Source of the DNA: Pseudoxanthomonas sp.
Lineage (GTDB): Bacteria > Pseudomonadota > Gammaproteobacteria > Xanthomonadales > Xanthomonadaceae
Direction: 5' to 3'
Assembly (NCBI RefSeq): GCF_024710765.1
Contig: NZ_JANJUE010000188.1
Location: 1-32,736, forward strand
Length of the DNA stretch: 32,736 bases
The translations under genes were made by a program, and so were the position numbers. The number at the start of each line of letters is the position of its first letter. Position 1 is the first letter of the stretch. The notes beneath the pieces were generated by a model that saw nothing but the letters and a program-made list of their open reading frames with translations, had not been told where the DNA came from and ran no database searches. This document shows positions 1 to 8,723 of the stretch, piece after piece.

Positions 1-356
1 TGTTTCCGGCGGACTACCCGGCGCGGGAACTCGCACCGACGACGCTGTGCGTGTCGTTCGTGGTGGATGAGCAGGGCCAACCGGTCCAGGTGGCCCCGTT
101 GACCCAGGAAGGCTGTGCGCCGCCGGAGCAGTTTGTCCTGCTGCGTGATGCGATGCTGGCCGCGGTCAACGGCTGGCGCTTCGAGCCGGCGATGTTCTGC
201 GACTATCCCGATGCGGCCGCCCGCGATCGTTACTGGAACGGCCATGGCTGCGCGGGCACGACCGTCGAAGCGCGCGTGGTGCCGGTATCGCTGGCCTACG
301 CCTTCACTTTCAGCCTGCGCAACGGCAAGGGCGAGGTGGCGGCGGCGAAACGCTAG
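1..356 (+). CDS. TonB C-terminal-like protein (5' end outside window)
   Basis: The frame is open from the left edge to a TAG at 354-356, so the true start is probably outside the window; the GTG at 51 falls inside the domain. About 118 residues are visible. They follow the TonB C-terminal pattern: an FPADYPARE stretch, then SFVVDEQGQPV (the strand with a glycine turn), then an AAVNGWRFEPA motif, and a final strand with alternating hydrophobics. In energy-transducing proteins this domain contacts TonB boxes of outer-membrane receptors; many stand-alone versions have no known partner. The Cys pair around CDYPDAAARDRYWNGHGC is not typical of TonB. The last 4 bases overlap the end of convergent modC. 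The domain call is moderately secure; the role is unknown. Confidence 0.6.
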   Translation, partial: FPADYPARELAPTTLCVSFVVDEQGQPVQVAPLTQEGCAPPEQFVLLRDAMLAAVNGWRFEPAMFCDYPDAAARDRYWNGHGCAGTTVEARVVPVSLAYAFTFSLRNGKGEVAAAKR

Positions 357-982
357 CCGTCCTGCGGATCCATCGCGTGCACGGCGTCGGCCAGGCGCCG
401 TACTTCCTCTGCGTGATGGCTGACGTAGATGATCGGCAGCCGGATCTCGTCACGCACCCGCTGCAGGTAGGGAATCAGTTCCTCGCGGCGTGCCTGGTCC
501 AGCGCCGACAGCGGCTCGTCGAACAGCAGGATCGCCGGTTGCGAGAGCAGGGCGCGGCCGATCGCCACCCGCTGTGCCTCGCCGCCGGAAAGATTGCGCG
601 TGCGCCGGCCCAGCAACGGCCCGATGCCCAGCAGATCGACCACCGTGTCGAAGCCGAAGCGCACCGGGGTATCCCGCCCATGCCGCCCATAGCGCAGGTT
701 GCCGCGCACATCCAGGTGCGGAAACAGCCGGGCGTCCTGGAATACATAGCCAATGCGGCGGCGATGGGTGGGCACGTCGATCCGGTCCGTGCTGTCGAAC
801 AGCACCCGGCCATCCACTTCGATATGGCCGGCCACGGGCGCGACCAGCCCGGCGATGGCGTTGAGCACGGTGGTCTTGCCGATGCCGGAAGGACCGGTCA
901 GCGCCAGTACCCGCGCATCCGAATGGATGCGCACGCGACGATGGAACGCACCGCGCCTGAGTTCGGCATCCAGTCGCAGCAT
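353..982 (-). CDS. modC: Molybdate ABC transporter ATPase ModC, short form
   Basis: ATPase subunit of the molybdate importer, acting on the cytoplasmic face of ModB. With the start at 982 it has 209 residues: Walker A GPSGIGKT at 30-37, Q-loop VFQD near 80-83, signature LSGGE at 131-135, Walker B ILLFDEP at 151-157, D-loop SALD and switch His in VSHH at 189-190. I chose the ATG at 982 over an upstream start at 1021 because GGAGG lies about 8 bases before it and the ATG overlaps the modB stop as TGATG, which suggests coupled translation. It ends right after the ABC domain. Classical ModC (about 350 residues) carries a C-terminal Mop/TOBE molybdate-binding domain, which is absent here. Assignment as ModC rests on adjacency to modA and modB. 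Confidence 0.9.
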   Translation of the reverse strand: MLRLDAELRRGAFHRRVRIHSDARVLALTGPSGIGKTTVLNAIAGLVAPVAGHIEVDGRVLFDSTDRIDVPTHRRRIGYVFQDARLFPHLDVRGNLRYGRHGRDTPVRFGFDTVVDLLGIGPLLGRRTRNLSGGEAQRVAIGRALLSQPAILLFDEPLSALDQARREELIPYLQRVRDEIRLPIIYVSHHAEEVRRLADAVHAMDPQDG

Positions 983-1674
983 CACGCCTCCTCCCGACCG
1001 CGATGGCGGCGCGTCAGCCATTCGGAGAGCAGCAGCGCGACCAGCGAAATGGCGATCGCCACCGCCGCCAGCCGCCAGATGCCGGCTTCGCCGCCGGGCA
1101 CCTGCATCAAGCCGTAGATGGCGGATGACAGGGTCTGGGTTTCGCCAGGGATGTTGGAGACGAAAGTGATGGTGGCGCCGAACTCACCCAGGGCCTTGGC
1201 GAAAGCCAGCACCGTGCCGGCGACCAGGCCGGGCCAGGCCAGCGGCAGGGTGACGGTGAAGAACACCCGCCACGGCCCGGCCCCGAGTGTGGCGGCGGCC
1301 TGTTCCAGGCGGCGGTCGGTGTTTTCCAGTGACAGGCGGATCGCGCGCACCATCAGCGGGAATCCCATCACCGCGCAGGCCAGCGCCGCACCGGTCCAGC
1401 GGAATGCGAACACGATGCCGAAATGCCGTTCCAGGAAGCCGCCCACCGTGCCCTGGGTTCCCAGCGTCATCAGCAGCGCATAGCCCATCACCACCGGGGG
1501 CAATACCAGCGGCAGGTGCACCAGCGCATCCAGCAACGCCTTGCCGGGGAACCGGCGGCGCGCCAGCAGCCAACCTATCAGCACGCCCAAGGGCAGGCTG
1601 GCCAGGGCGGCGGTGACCGCCACCTTCAGGCTCAGCCGGATGGCGGTGATTTCCTCGGGCGTGAACCAGTCCAA
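982..1674 (-). CDS. modB: Molybdate ABC transporter permease ModB
   Basis: Inner-membrane permease of the molybdate importer, 230 residues, close to the usual family length. It has about five hydrophobic segments and the EAA-type coupling loop (EQAAATLGAGPWRVFFTVTLP region). The stretch from there to FGATITFVSNIPGET is close to E. coli ModB as I recall it. The start codon is TTG at 1674. It is kept because MDWFTPEEITAIRLSLKVA lines up with the beginning of E. coli ModB and no better start lies in the 9-base gap after modA. Its stop overlaps the modC start. Confidence 0.93.
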   Translation of the reverse strand: MDWFTPEEITAIRLSLKVAVTAALASLPLGVLIGWLLARRRFPGKALLDALVHLPLVLPPVVMGYALLMTLGTQGTVGGFLERHFGIVFAFRWTGAALACAVMGFPLMVRAIRLSLENTDRRLEQAAATLGAGPWRVFFTVTLPLAWPGLVAGTVLAFAKALGEFGATITFVSNIPGETQTLSSAIYGLMQVPGGEAGIWRLAAVAIAISLVALLLSEWLTRRHRGREEA

Positions 1675-1683
1675 GTGGCGCGC

Positions 1684-2475
1684 CTACTTCAACAGGACAA
1701 AACCGCGCCGCTGGAAAATCGCGCCGGCTTCCGGAGACGCCAGCCAGATCACCAGCGCGCTGGCGGCCGCGTTGCGCTCGCCGCGCAATGCGGCGACCGG
1801 ATAGACGATCGGCGCATGGCTGTCGGCGGGAAACGCCGCCACGATGCGCACCGCCGACTCGGCGCGCGCATCGGAGAGGTAGACGATGCCCAGCGGCGCT
1901 TCACCGCGCGCCACCAGCATCAGCGCGGCGCGCACGCTTTCGGATTCGGCCAGTTTCGCCTGCACCTCCGTCCACTGGCCGAGTTTTTCCAGCGCGGCGC
2001 GTGCGTATTTGCCGGCGGGAACGCTGCTGGTCTGGCCAATCGCCAGCCGGCGTCCGTCGAGCGCGGCAGCCAGCGAACCGGGCTTGCCGAGGTTCACCTT
2101 GAGCGTGCTGGCCTTCGGCGCTACCAGCACGAGCTGGTTGCCGAGCAGGTTGCGTCGCTGCGCCGGATCGAGCTTGCCGCGTTGTTGCAGATAGTCCATC
2201 CACTCCAGATCGGCGGAGAAAAACACGTCTGCGGGCGCGCCCTGTTCGATCTGGCGCGCCAGCGCGGAACTGGCGGCATACGACACGCGGACCGGAATGC
2301 CGGTGCGGCGCTGGTAGGCGGCGGCGGCTTCGTCCATGGATTCCTTCAGGCTGGCCGCGGCGAACACGGTCAGCGGCGTCTTGTCCTGGGCAACGGCGGC
2401 GGCGGCAAACCAGGGGATGATGGCCAGCAAGCCCAGGCGGATCAGATTCCGGCGAAGCGAGGCGGTCAAGCGCAT
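1684..2475 (-). CDS. modA: Periplasmic molybdate-binding protein ModA
   Basis: Solute-binding protein that delivers molybdate (and probably tungstate) to ModB-ModC in the periplasm. It has 263 residues with an N-terminal signal peptide: basic RRNLIR, a hydrophobic core, and AVAQ before the mature domain. The mature protein starts with [13 protein letters not shown] and continues with [25 protein letters not shown], the two serine-bearing loops that bind the oxyanion in ModA proteins. GGAG lies 7 bases upstream of the ATG. It is 18 bases downstream of the SUOX-like gene and 9 bases upstream of modB, so one transcript is likely. Confidence 0.94.
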   Translation of the reverse strand: MRLTASLRRNLIRLGLLAIIPWFAAAAVAQDKTPLTVFAAASLKESMDEAAAAYQRRTGIPVRVSYAASSALARQIEQGAPADVFFSADLEWMDYLQQRGKLDPAQRRNLLGNQLVLVAPKASTLKVNLGKPGSLAAALDGRRLAIGQTSSVPAGKYARAALEKLGQWTEVQAKLAESESVRAALMLVARGEAPLGIVYLSDARAESAVRIVAAFPADSHAPIVYPVAALRGERNAAASALVIWLASPEAGAIFQRRGFVLLK

Positions 2476-2493
2476 GGCACGGCTCCGGGTGGG

Positions 2494-2991
2494 TCAGGGC
2501 GACAGGACGGTCAGGGGTTCGAGCTGGCGAAGGCTGCGCGCCGGGCGCGCGTCTTCCGGGACGACCAGGCGCAACGGTCCATCGGTTGCCGACAGGACTT
2601 CGCCATCGCAGCGATCCGCCAGCAGCACGCGGCGATTGCCCAGACTGGGATCCAGTTCGGCCAGCGAAAAGGTCACCCGGTAGCCGTCGCGCGCCACGGC
2701 TTCCACCCGGCGCGCCAGATCCGCGCCGCGAAGCGGTTCGGCGGACATCGCGCCCGCACGCCGCAGCAGCGCGACCAAGGCCGCGCCTTCGCACGCATGG
2801 CGGTCGCCGTGCGCGGTGAATTCGGCGGTTTCGCGCGGCAGATCGCTGCGCATGGCGGCATCCAGCGCGATGACCTGGCGCGCGGGGGATGGCGTGGGAG
2901 CCGGTGGAGGGTGTGGATGATCGACCGCCCAGGCGGAAACGGAGCCGGCGGACAGCAGCAGTGCCAGTGGAGCGATGCATCGGACATTCAT
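2494..2991 (-). CDS. Small secreted SUOX-like (molybdopterin-oxidoreductase-type) protein
   Basis: 165 residues from the ATG at 2991. The N-terminus (MNVRCIAPLALLLSAGSVSA) is a signal peptide, followed by a Pro/His-rich linker at 25-38. From about residue 65 it follows the second part of the sulfite-oxidase/YedY-type molybdopterin-binding fold: ALVALLRRAG, then RDGYRVTFSLAELDP, then RVLLAD, then GPLRLVVPED and a C-terminal LTVL strand. The first half of that domain, which normally holds the cysteine that ligates molybdenum, is missing; the only mature cysteines are in the HACEG and DRCDG stretches. Cofactor binding is therefore uncertain. It lies between the nuclease gene (26 bases) and modA (18 bases). 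The link to molybdenum is inferred from fold and position. Confidence 0.72.
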   Translation of the reverse strand: MNVRCIAPLALLLSAGSVSAWAVDHPHPPPAPTPSPARQVIALDAAMRSDLPRETAEFTAHGDRHACEGAALVALLRRAGAMSAEPLRGADLARRVEAVARDGYRVTFSLAELDPSLGNRRVLLADRCDGEVLSATDGPLRLVVPEDARPARSLRQLEPLTVLSP

Positions 2992-3017
2992 CGGGACGCG
3001 TCCTGGTGCGATGGAAT

Positions 3018-3830
3018 TCAGTGCGTTGCGAGGGTCGCGTTCAACAAGGTCGCCAGGCGTGCGCCGCCCAGCCGCAGCTGTCGCTCGGCGATCGGGCGCT
3101 GCGCCTCGTAATAGGCGGATTCCAGGGTGGCGCGGGCGGGATAGAAACCGGGCGCCACCACGATGGCGCAGGATTGCCTCGCCCAGTCCGCCGAAGCCGG
3201 CGGTAGCACGTCGGCGCGGTCTGGGGCGGGGGCGGGCAGGGCGCGCAGCACGCGCAGGTAGGCGTCCTCGTCGAGTCCGCGACTGCCAAGCAGGCCGCTG
3301 TCCCAGACCCGGTGCAGGTTGCCGCCCTTGCCCTGGTAGCGGGTCTGGAAATCGTTGCCGCCCTTGTCGCGCGCGTAACCGGCGTGCAGCGGCTGGTGGG
3401 CGTCGCCGACCAGGTGGACGACGAACTTCAGCGCCTGCAGGCGCTCGGCGTCCGGGCGGTTCCTGTCGGCGAGGATGGCGCTCTGCGCGCGAATGGCCTC
3501 GACCACGCACTTGCCGTCGGGGCAGTCGCGCGCGGGCTGGTAGCTGCACGCGTGTTCGCCGATGTTGACGTAGTGCCAACGCGCGGACGTCCGTCCCATA
3601 TCCGGATCATTCTCGCGCAGGTTGTCCGCCCAGTTGGCGATTCCGGCGAGGGTGGGATCGGCTTCGCCCTGCAGCAGGCGGTTGATCTCGGCGCGGGTCT
3701 GTGGATCCAGATCGGCTTCCGCCAGGCGTGCGACCAGGCGATGTCCCAAGGGGCCCCACGCGTGCGCCGCGGGCGACAGCGGCAGGGCCAGGACGAAAGC
3801 GAGGAGCGCTGAAAAAACGGTACGGGTCAT
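3018..3830 (-). CDS. Secreted S1/P1-type zinc nuclease
   Basis: Predicted secreted single-strand nuclease/3'-nucleotidase with a trinuclear zinc site, 270 residues. A signal peptide ends at HAHA-like AAHA before W25, which becomes the mature N-terminal Trp that ligates zinc in this family. All nine expected ligands can be placed: W25, H30, D69, H85, H138, D142, H148, H172 and D176, with spacings close to P1 nuclease. The WHYVNI and GDAHQPLH motifs are also present. It is the first gene of the run leading into the mod genes and starts 44 bases after ompW on the same strand. I see no clear Shine-Dalgarno sequence; the start codon lies in a 10-bp inverted repeat (3822-3857). The gene name is not fixed in this group. 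Confidence 0.92.
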   Translation of the reverse strand: MTRTVFSALLAFVLALPLSPAAHAWGPLGHRLVARLAEADLDPQTRAEINRLLQGEADPTLAGIANWADNLRENDPDMGRTSARWHYVNIGEHACSYQPARDCPDGKCVVEAIRAQSAILADRNRPDAERLQALKFVVHLVGDAHQPLHAGYARDKGGNDFQTRYQGKGGNLHRVWDSGLLGSRGLDEDAYLRVLRALPAPAPDRADVLPPASADWARQSCAIVVAPGFYPARATLESAYYEAQRPIAERQLRLGGARLATLLNATLATH

Positions 3831-3857
3831 GCCGGCACTTTAACCGACATGACCCGT
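3813..3857 (-). terminator. Stem-loop over the nuclease start, possible ompW terminator/attenuator
   Basis: A perfect 10-base inverted repeat, CATGACCCGT (3848-3857) and ACGGGTCATG (3822-3831), with a 16-base loop. Read on the minus strand it follows the ompW stop by 16 bases, and a run of six T (3813-3818) lies just beyond the stem. The right arm holds the ATG of the nuclease gene. It could end ompW transcripts or block translation of the nuclease. The GC content of the stem is only moderate. Confidence 0.4.
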
Positions 3858-3873
3858 CCAGATGGTTACAACC

Positions 3874-4494
3874 TTAGAACTTCAGCACATATGCCGCGCC
3901 ATAGACCAGCGGATCGATCTTGGCCTGGCCCAGCTTCACGCCATCGACCTTCACGTCGCTGTCGATGTCGATCCAGCGCACGTCCACACGCACCGCGCCG
4001 CGTTCGCTGACCTTGAAATCCAGGCCGGCGTGCGCGGCCAGGCCCCAGGAATCCTTCAGCTTCAGCTTGCTGCCCGCAAGCGCGCCGCGGGTATCTTCGC
4101 TGAAGAAGGTGGTGTAGTTGACGCCCGCGCCCAGGAACGGCGACACCTTGCCCTGGCTGTTGAAGTGGTACTGCAGGGTGAAGGTCGGCGGCAGGTGCTT
4201 GGTGCTGCCGACCCGGCCCAGGCCCTTGATCTCGATATCGTGCTTGAACGGCAGCGCGGCCAGCACTTCCAGGCCCAGGTTGTCGCGCAGGAAGTACTCG
4301 ACGGTCACGGTCGGCTTGACGTCGCTGTCGATGTCCAGCGCCAGCGCGCCGTTGGCCAGCTTGCCGTTGTCGGATTTCGGATTGACCTGGTGGACGCCGA
4401 CGCCCAGCGTCCAGTCGCCCTTGGATTGTGCGAAGGCGGGCAGCGCGGCACCGGCGATGGCCACGGCGAGGAGGGCGGAAAGGGGCTTTTTCAT
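3874..4494 (-). CDS. ompW: Outer membrane protein OmpW family
   Basis: Eight-stranded outer-membrane barrel of the OmpW family, thought to pass small hydrophobic molecules; 206 residues. The ATG at 4494 is chosen because MKKPLSALLAVAIAGAALPAFAQ is a full signal peptide cleaved after AFA. The mature protein opens with DWTLGVGVHQVNPKSDNG and holds PTVTVEYFLRDNLGLEVLAALPFKH and the P-P-T-F-T-L-Q-Y-H-F strand, all typical of OmpW. It ends in Phe, the usual C-terminal barrel-assembly signal. It is divergent from gapA across 248 bases that carry an FNR/ANR-type box 61 bases upstream of this start. The ribosome binding site is weak. Confidence 0.93.
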   Translation of the reverse strand: MKKPLSALLAVAIAGAALPAFAQSKGDWTLGVGVHQVNPKSDNGKLANGALALDIDSDVKPTVTVEYFLRDNLGLEVLAALPFKHDIEIKGLGRVGSTKHLPPTFTLQYHFNSQGKVSPFLGAGVNYTTFFSEDTRGALAGSKLKLKDSWGLAAHAGLDFKVSERGAVRVDVRWIDIDSDVKVDGVKLGQAKIDPLVYGAAYVLKF

Positions 4495-4554
4495 GTTTGT
4501 TTCTGTCGGTTGGAGGGAACGGTGACAGTGTCCGTGTCGTCCCGGATCCCCGCC

Positions 4555-4568
4555 TTGATCCGGATCAA
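4555..4568. promoter_or_regulatory. FNR/ANR-type box between ompW and gapA
   Basis: TTGATCCGGATCAA is a perfect match to the FNR/ANR consensus TTGAT-N4-ATCAA. Its centre is about 67 bases upstream of the ompW ATG. If it works as a class II site (-41.5), transcription would begin near 4520, leaving a leader of about 26 bases. E. coli ompW is known to be under FNR control. The gapA start is 175 bases away on the other side, so ompW is the more likely target. Confidence 0.65.
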
Positions 4569-4667
4569 TGTCTGGAAATATGTGAGTCCAGGCGTTCACA
4601 CGCGAGTGGGGAGCGATATGCCAGGGCTGCCGCGCCTCCGGAATGCCGGGGAGGGAGGGGAATGTGA

Positions 4668-5747
<1,080 letters not shown>

Positions 5748-5769
5748 GCCGGTTCCCTCGAAGGCAATA

Positions 5770-5803
5770 CGCGAAGGCGCCTGCGGGCGCCTTCCGCGTT
5801 TTC
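5770..5803 (+). terminator. Intrinsic terminator after gapA
   Basis: GAAGGCGCC (5773-5781) pairs with GGCGCCTTC (5786-5794) around a TGCG tetraloop and is followed by CGCGTTTTC. It is a strong GC stem with a short T tract. Confidence 0.7.
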
Positions 5804-5841
5804 GGAATCCCCGGTTTCCTGTTCCTGCCCGGGTAGCGCCG

Positions 5842-5850
5842 TGCTATACC
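5842..5850 (+). promoter_or_regulatory. Possible extended -10 promoter for the DUF2339 gene
   Basis: TGCTATACC fits an extended -10 (TGn plus TATACC at 5845-5850). It would give a leader of about 107 bases before the ATG at 5964. The leader has several GC-rich inverted repeats, but I match none to a known riboswitch. Confidence 0.3.
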
Positions 5851-5963
5851 CGGTAGGCAACCGCAAGCGACCCGGGGCCAGCTTCTTGCAATGCCCGCCG
5901 CTTTGCCGGACGCTGCGGACGCCCCTATGCGTCTGCCCGGGGGCTTCTTGATGAGGACAGGAA

Positions 5964-8723
5964 ATGGATGACTTGGCGGGCGTGCTGATCCTGATCGGCC
6001 TGATCGTGCTGGCGGTGCCGGCGCTGCTGATCCTGGCGCTGGTGTCGATCGCTGGCCTGAAACGGCGGGTGGCGGTGCTGGAACAGCAACTGGAGGGTCT
6101 CCGCGACACCGTCGCCGGCAATGGCGCGGAACACGACGGCCGGACCGTGGCGCCCGTGCGCGAGCGTGTCCGGACGGAACCGCGGGCTGAAGGCGAAACG
6201 TCACCGACGCTCGCCGATCTGATCCGTTCGCCTTCTCCGCAAGCGGAGTCTTCCCCACCGCCGCGCGCGACCGAGCCGATCCCGCCGCCCCTGCCGCCGG
6301 TGGCCGCGTCCGCGGCTTCCGCGGCACCTTTGCCGGGGCGGGATCCGAACCAGAACCCGAATCCCACCCCGCCGCCGCCACGCGCGCCCTCGGCGCCGAT
6401 CGAACCGCCGCGCCCGGATTTCATCAGCCTGGGCCTGCGCGCGATCAAGCGCTGGTTCACCGTCGGCAACGTGCCGGTCAAGATCGGCGTGCTGGTGCTG
6501 TTCGCCGGCGTGGCGGCGCTGCTGAAGTACGCCAGCGACCAGGGCTGGCTGCGCCTGCCGGTCGAACTGCGCCTGGCCGGTATCGCCGCGGCCTCGCTGG
6601 CCGCGCTGGTGTTCGCGTGGCGCAAGCGCGAAAGCAACCGCAGCTTCGCCCTGTCGCTGCAAGGCGGCGCCATCGGCATCCTGCTGCTGACGGTGTTCGC
6701 CGCGTTCAAGCGCTACGAATTGCTCGAGGCCATGCCGGCGTTCGCGCTGAGCGTGATCCTGATCGCCGGCGCGGGCGCACTGGCGGTATTGCAGAACGCG
6801 AAGGCGCTTGCCGTGTTCGCGATTCTCGCCGGCTTCCTGGCGCCGATCTGGCTGTCCACCGGCAGCGGCAACCATGTCGCGCTGTTCTCGTACTACGCGG
6901 TGTTGAACGCGGCGATTCTCGGTGTCGCCTGGTGGAAGCCGTGGCGCATCCTCAACCTGCTGGGCTTCGCCTTCACTTTCGGCATCGGCACGGCATGGGG
7001 CCTGTTCGACTACCAGCCGTCCAAGTTCGCCAGCACCGAACCCTTCCTGCTGCTGTTCTTCGCGTTCTACCTGGTCATTCCGCTGTTGTACGCGCGCCGG
7101 CAACCGGAGGGGCGGCGCGGCCTGGTCGAAGGCTGCCTGGTGTTCGGCACGCCGCTGGTGGCGTTCTCGCTGCAGGCCGGGTTGCTGCATGGTGAACGCC
7201 TGCCGCTGGCCTTCAACGCGCTGGGACTGGCGGCGCTGTACGCGCTGCTGGCGGCCGCATTGCGCCGGCGTGGCGGTTTCGTGCGGTTGGTGCCGTCTTA
7301 TGCGGTGCTGGCGGTGGGTTTCGCCACCCTCGCGGTACCGCTGGCGCTGTCCGCGCATGCCACCGCCAGCGTGTTCGCCCTGGAAGGCGCGGCACTGATC
7401 TGGCTTGGCCTGCAACAGCAGCGCCGGTTGCCGCTGATCAGCGGCACGGGTTTGCAGCTGTTGGCGGCGTTCGCGTTCGTGGTGGGCATGGGACGGCTGG
7501 CGCCGGTGACCGCGATCGCCAACCCGCAATTCATGGGCGCGCTGCTGATCGCGCTGGCGGGCTTGGCGAGCGCGTGGGTGCTGCGCGCGCGCGACAGGCA
7601 GGTCCCCGCGCTGGTGTTCTATCTGTGGGGGATGGCCTGGTGGCTGGGCACCATGGTCAATGAAATCGGCCGGTTCATCGCCTGGGACGCGCGCGCCGAC
7701 GCGATACTCGCGCTGATCGCGATCACCGGCTGGATCGCCGCGGAGGTGCACCGCCGCCGCCCGGCGACCGCGCTGGCGCTGACCACCCTGCTGGGACTGG
7801 CCGCCGCGTTGCCACTGGCGCTCGCGCAGGTGCAGGCGCACGACCAGCCATTCGCCGGCCATGGCGCGCTGGCGTGGCTGGCCTACGCGGCGCTGGGCGT
7901 GCGCAGCCTGTTGTGCCTGCGTGCCAGCGAGCATCCGCTGGCCGGATGGGCGCAGTTCGTCTGGTTGCTGGTGTGGCCGTCGGTCCTGTCCATGCTGCTG
8001 GCATGGATGGGCGGACGCTTCGAACTCGCGGAAGGCTGGCGCGTGCTGGGCATCGCCCTGCCGTGGCTCGCCGCGGCCGCACTGGGCCTGTTCCGCTGGC
8101 CCTGGCTGGCCGCGCCGCTGGGCGAGCGCTTCGACGGCTACCGTCGCGCGTTGCTGGCGGTGCTGTTCCTGATCCTGGGCATTGCCGGGCTGTGGTCGCT
8201 GTGGCTGGCCGGTGACGCCGCGCCGTTGCCATGGGTGCCGTTGCTCAATCCGCTGGAACTGGCGCAATTGGCGGTCTTCGTCCTGCTGGCCTGCTGGGCA
8301 TGGGCGCCGCAGGCACCGGAATGGCTGCGGCAGTGGCGGCCGATGGCGCTTTCCCTGCTCGGCTTCGTGTTGATCACCTCGGTCGTCCTGCACGGGGTGC
8401 ATCACTGGGGCGGGGTGGCCTGGAACGGCAACCTGATCTCGACCGGCCTGGCCCAGACCAGCCTGACCGTGGTGTGGAGCGTGCTGGGCGTGCTGGGCTG
8501 GATCGCCGGGTCGCGGCGCGGCCAGCGCTACCTGTGGCTGGCCGGCGCGGTGCTGATGGGCGTGGTGCTGGTGAAATTGATCCTGGTGGATCGCGGCAAC
8601 CTGGGTGATGTGCTCGGCATCGCCTCCTTCATCGCCTATGGCCTGCTATGCACGATCGTAGGCTATCTGGCACCAGCGCCGCCGCGCGCGGCCACCACGG
8701 GAAACGAGGAAGAACACGCATGA
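5964..8723 (+). CDS. DUF2339 polytopic membrane protein
   Basis: 919 residues. An N-terminal hydrophobic segment (about 5-28) is followed by a short heptad-like stretch (LKRRVAVLEQQLEGLRDTV), a Pro/Ala-rich low-complexity linker (about 85-150), and then a very hydrophobic region from about 165 to the end with some 20 or more predicted membrane spans. This layout matches the DUF2339 family of large inner-membrane proteins, whose function is not established. An AGGA-type site precedes the ATG by a few bases. Its stop overlaps the start of the DUF3999 gene (ATGA), so the two are probably translated together. The pair sits between gapA and pgk, but nothing in the sequence links it to glycolysis. 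A role in envelope polysaccharide handling would be speculation. Confidence 0.85.
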   Translation: MDDLAGVLILIGLIVLAVPALLILALVSIAGLKRRVAVLEQQLEGLRDTVAGNGAEHDGRTVAPVRERVRTEPRAEGETSPTLADLIRSPSPQAESSPPPRATEPIPPPLPPVAASAASAAPLPGRDPNQNPNPTPPPPRAPSAPIEPPRPDFISLGLRAIKRWFTVGNVPVKIGVLVLFAGVAALLKYASDQGWLRLPVELRLAGIAAASLAALVFAWRKRESNRSFALSLQGGAIGILLLTVFAAFKRYELLEAMPAFALSVILIAGAGALAVLQNAKALAVFAILAGFLAPIWLSTGSGNHVALFSYYAVLNAAILGVAWWKPWRILNLLGFAFTFGIGTAWGLFDYQPSKFASTEPFLLLFFAFYLVIPLLYARRQPEGRRGLVEGCLVFGTPLVAFSLQAGLLHGERLPLAFNALGLAALYALLAAALRRRGGFVRLVPSYAVLAVGFATLAVPLALSAHATASVFALEGAALIWLGLQQQRRLPLISGTGLQLLAAFAFVVGMGRLAPVTAIANPQFMGALLIALAGLASAWVLRARDRQVPALVFYLWGMAWWLGTMVNEIGRFIAWDARADAILALIAITGWIAAEVHRRRPATALALTTLLGLAAALPLALAQVQAHDQPFAGHGALAWLAYAALGVRSLLCLRASEHPLAGWAQFVWLLVWPSVLSMLLAWMGGRFELAEGWRVLGIALPWLAAAALGLFRWPWLAAPLGERFDGYRRALLAVLFLILGIAGLWSLWLAGDAAPLPWVPLLNPLELAQLAVFVLLACWAWAPQAPEWLRQWRPMALSLLGFVLITSVVLHGVHHWGGVAWNGNLISTGLAQTSLTVVWSVLGVLGWIAGSRRGQRYLWLAGAVLMGVVLVKLILVDRGNLGDVLGIASFIAYGLLCTIVGYLAPAPPRAATTGNEEEHA

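Noticed and set aside
1423-3111. A 562-codon plus-strand frame opposite modA-modB and the SUOX-like gene
   Set aside because: The opposite strand carries well-supported mod genes; this frame is Gln/Arg/Gly-rich and motif-free.
5851-5963. Possible riboswitch in the DUF2339 leader
   Set aside because: Several GC hairpins are present, but I could not match the core of any class I know, including c-di-GMP types.
6201-8405. A 734-codon open frame on the minus strand opposite the DUF2339 gene
   Set aside because: It is rich in Arg, Gln and His with no domain, and mirrors the codons of a clear membrane-protein gene in high-GC DNA.
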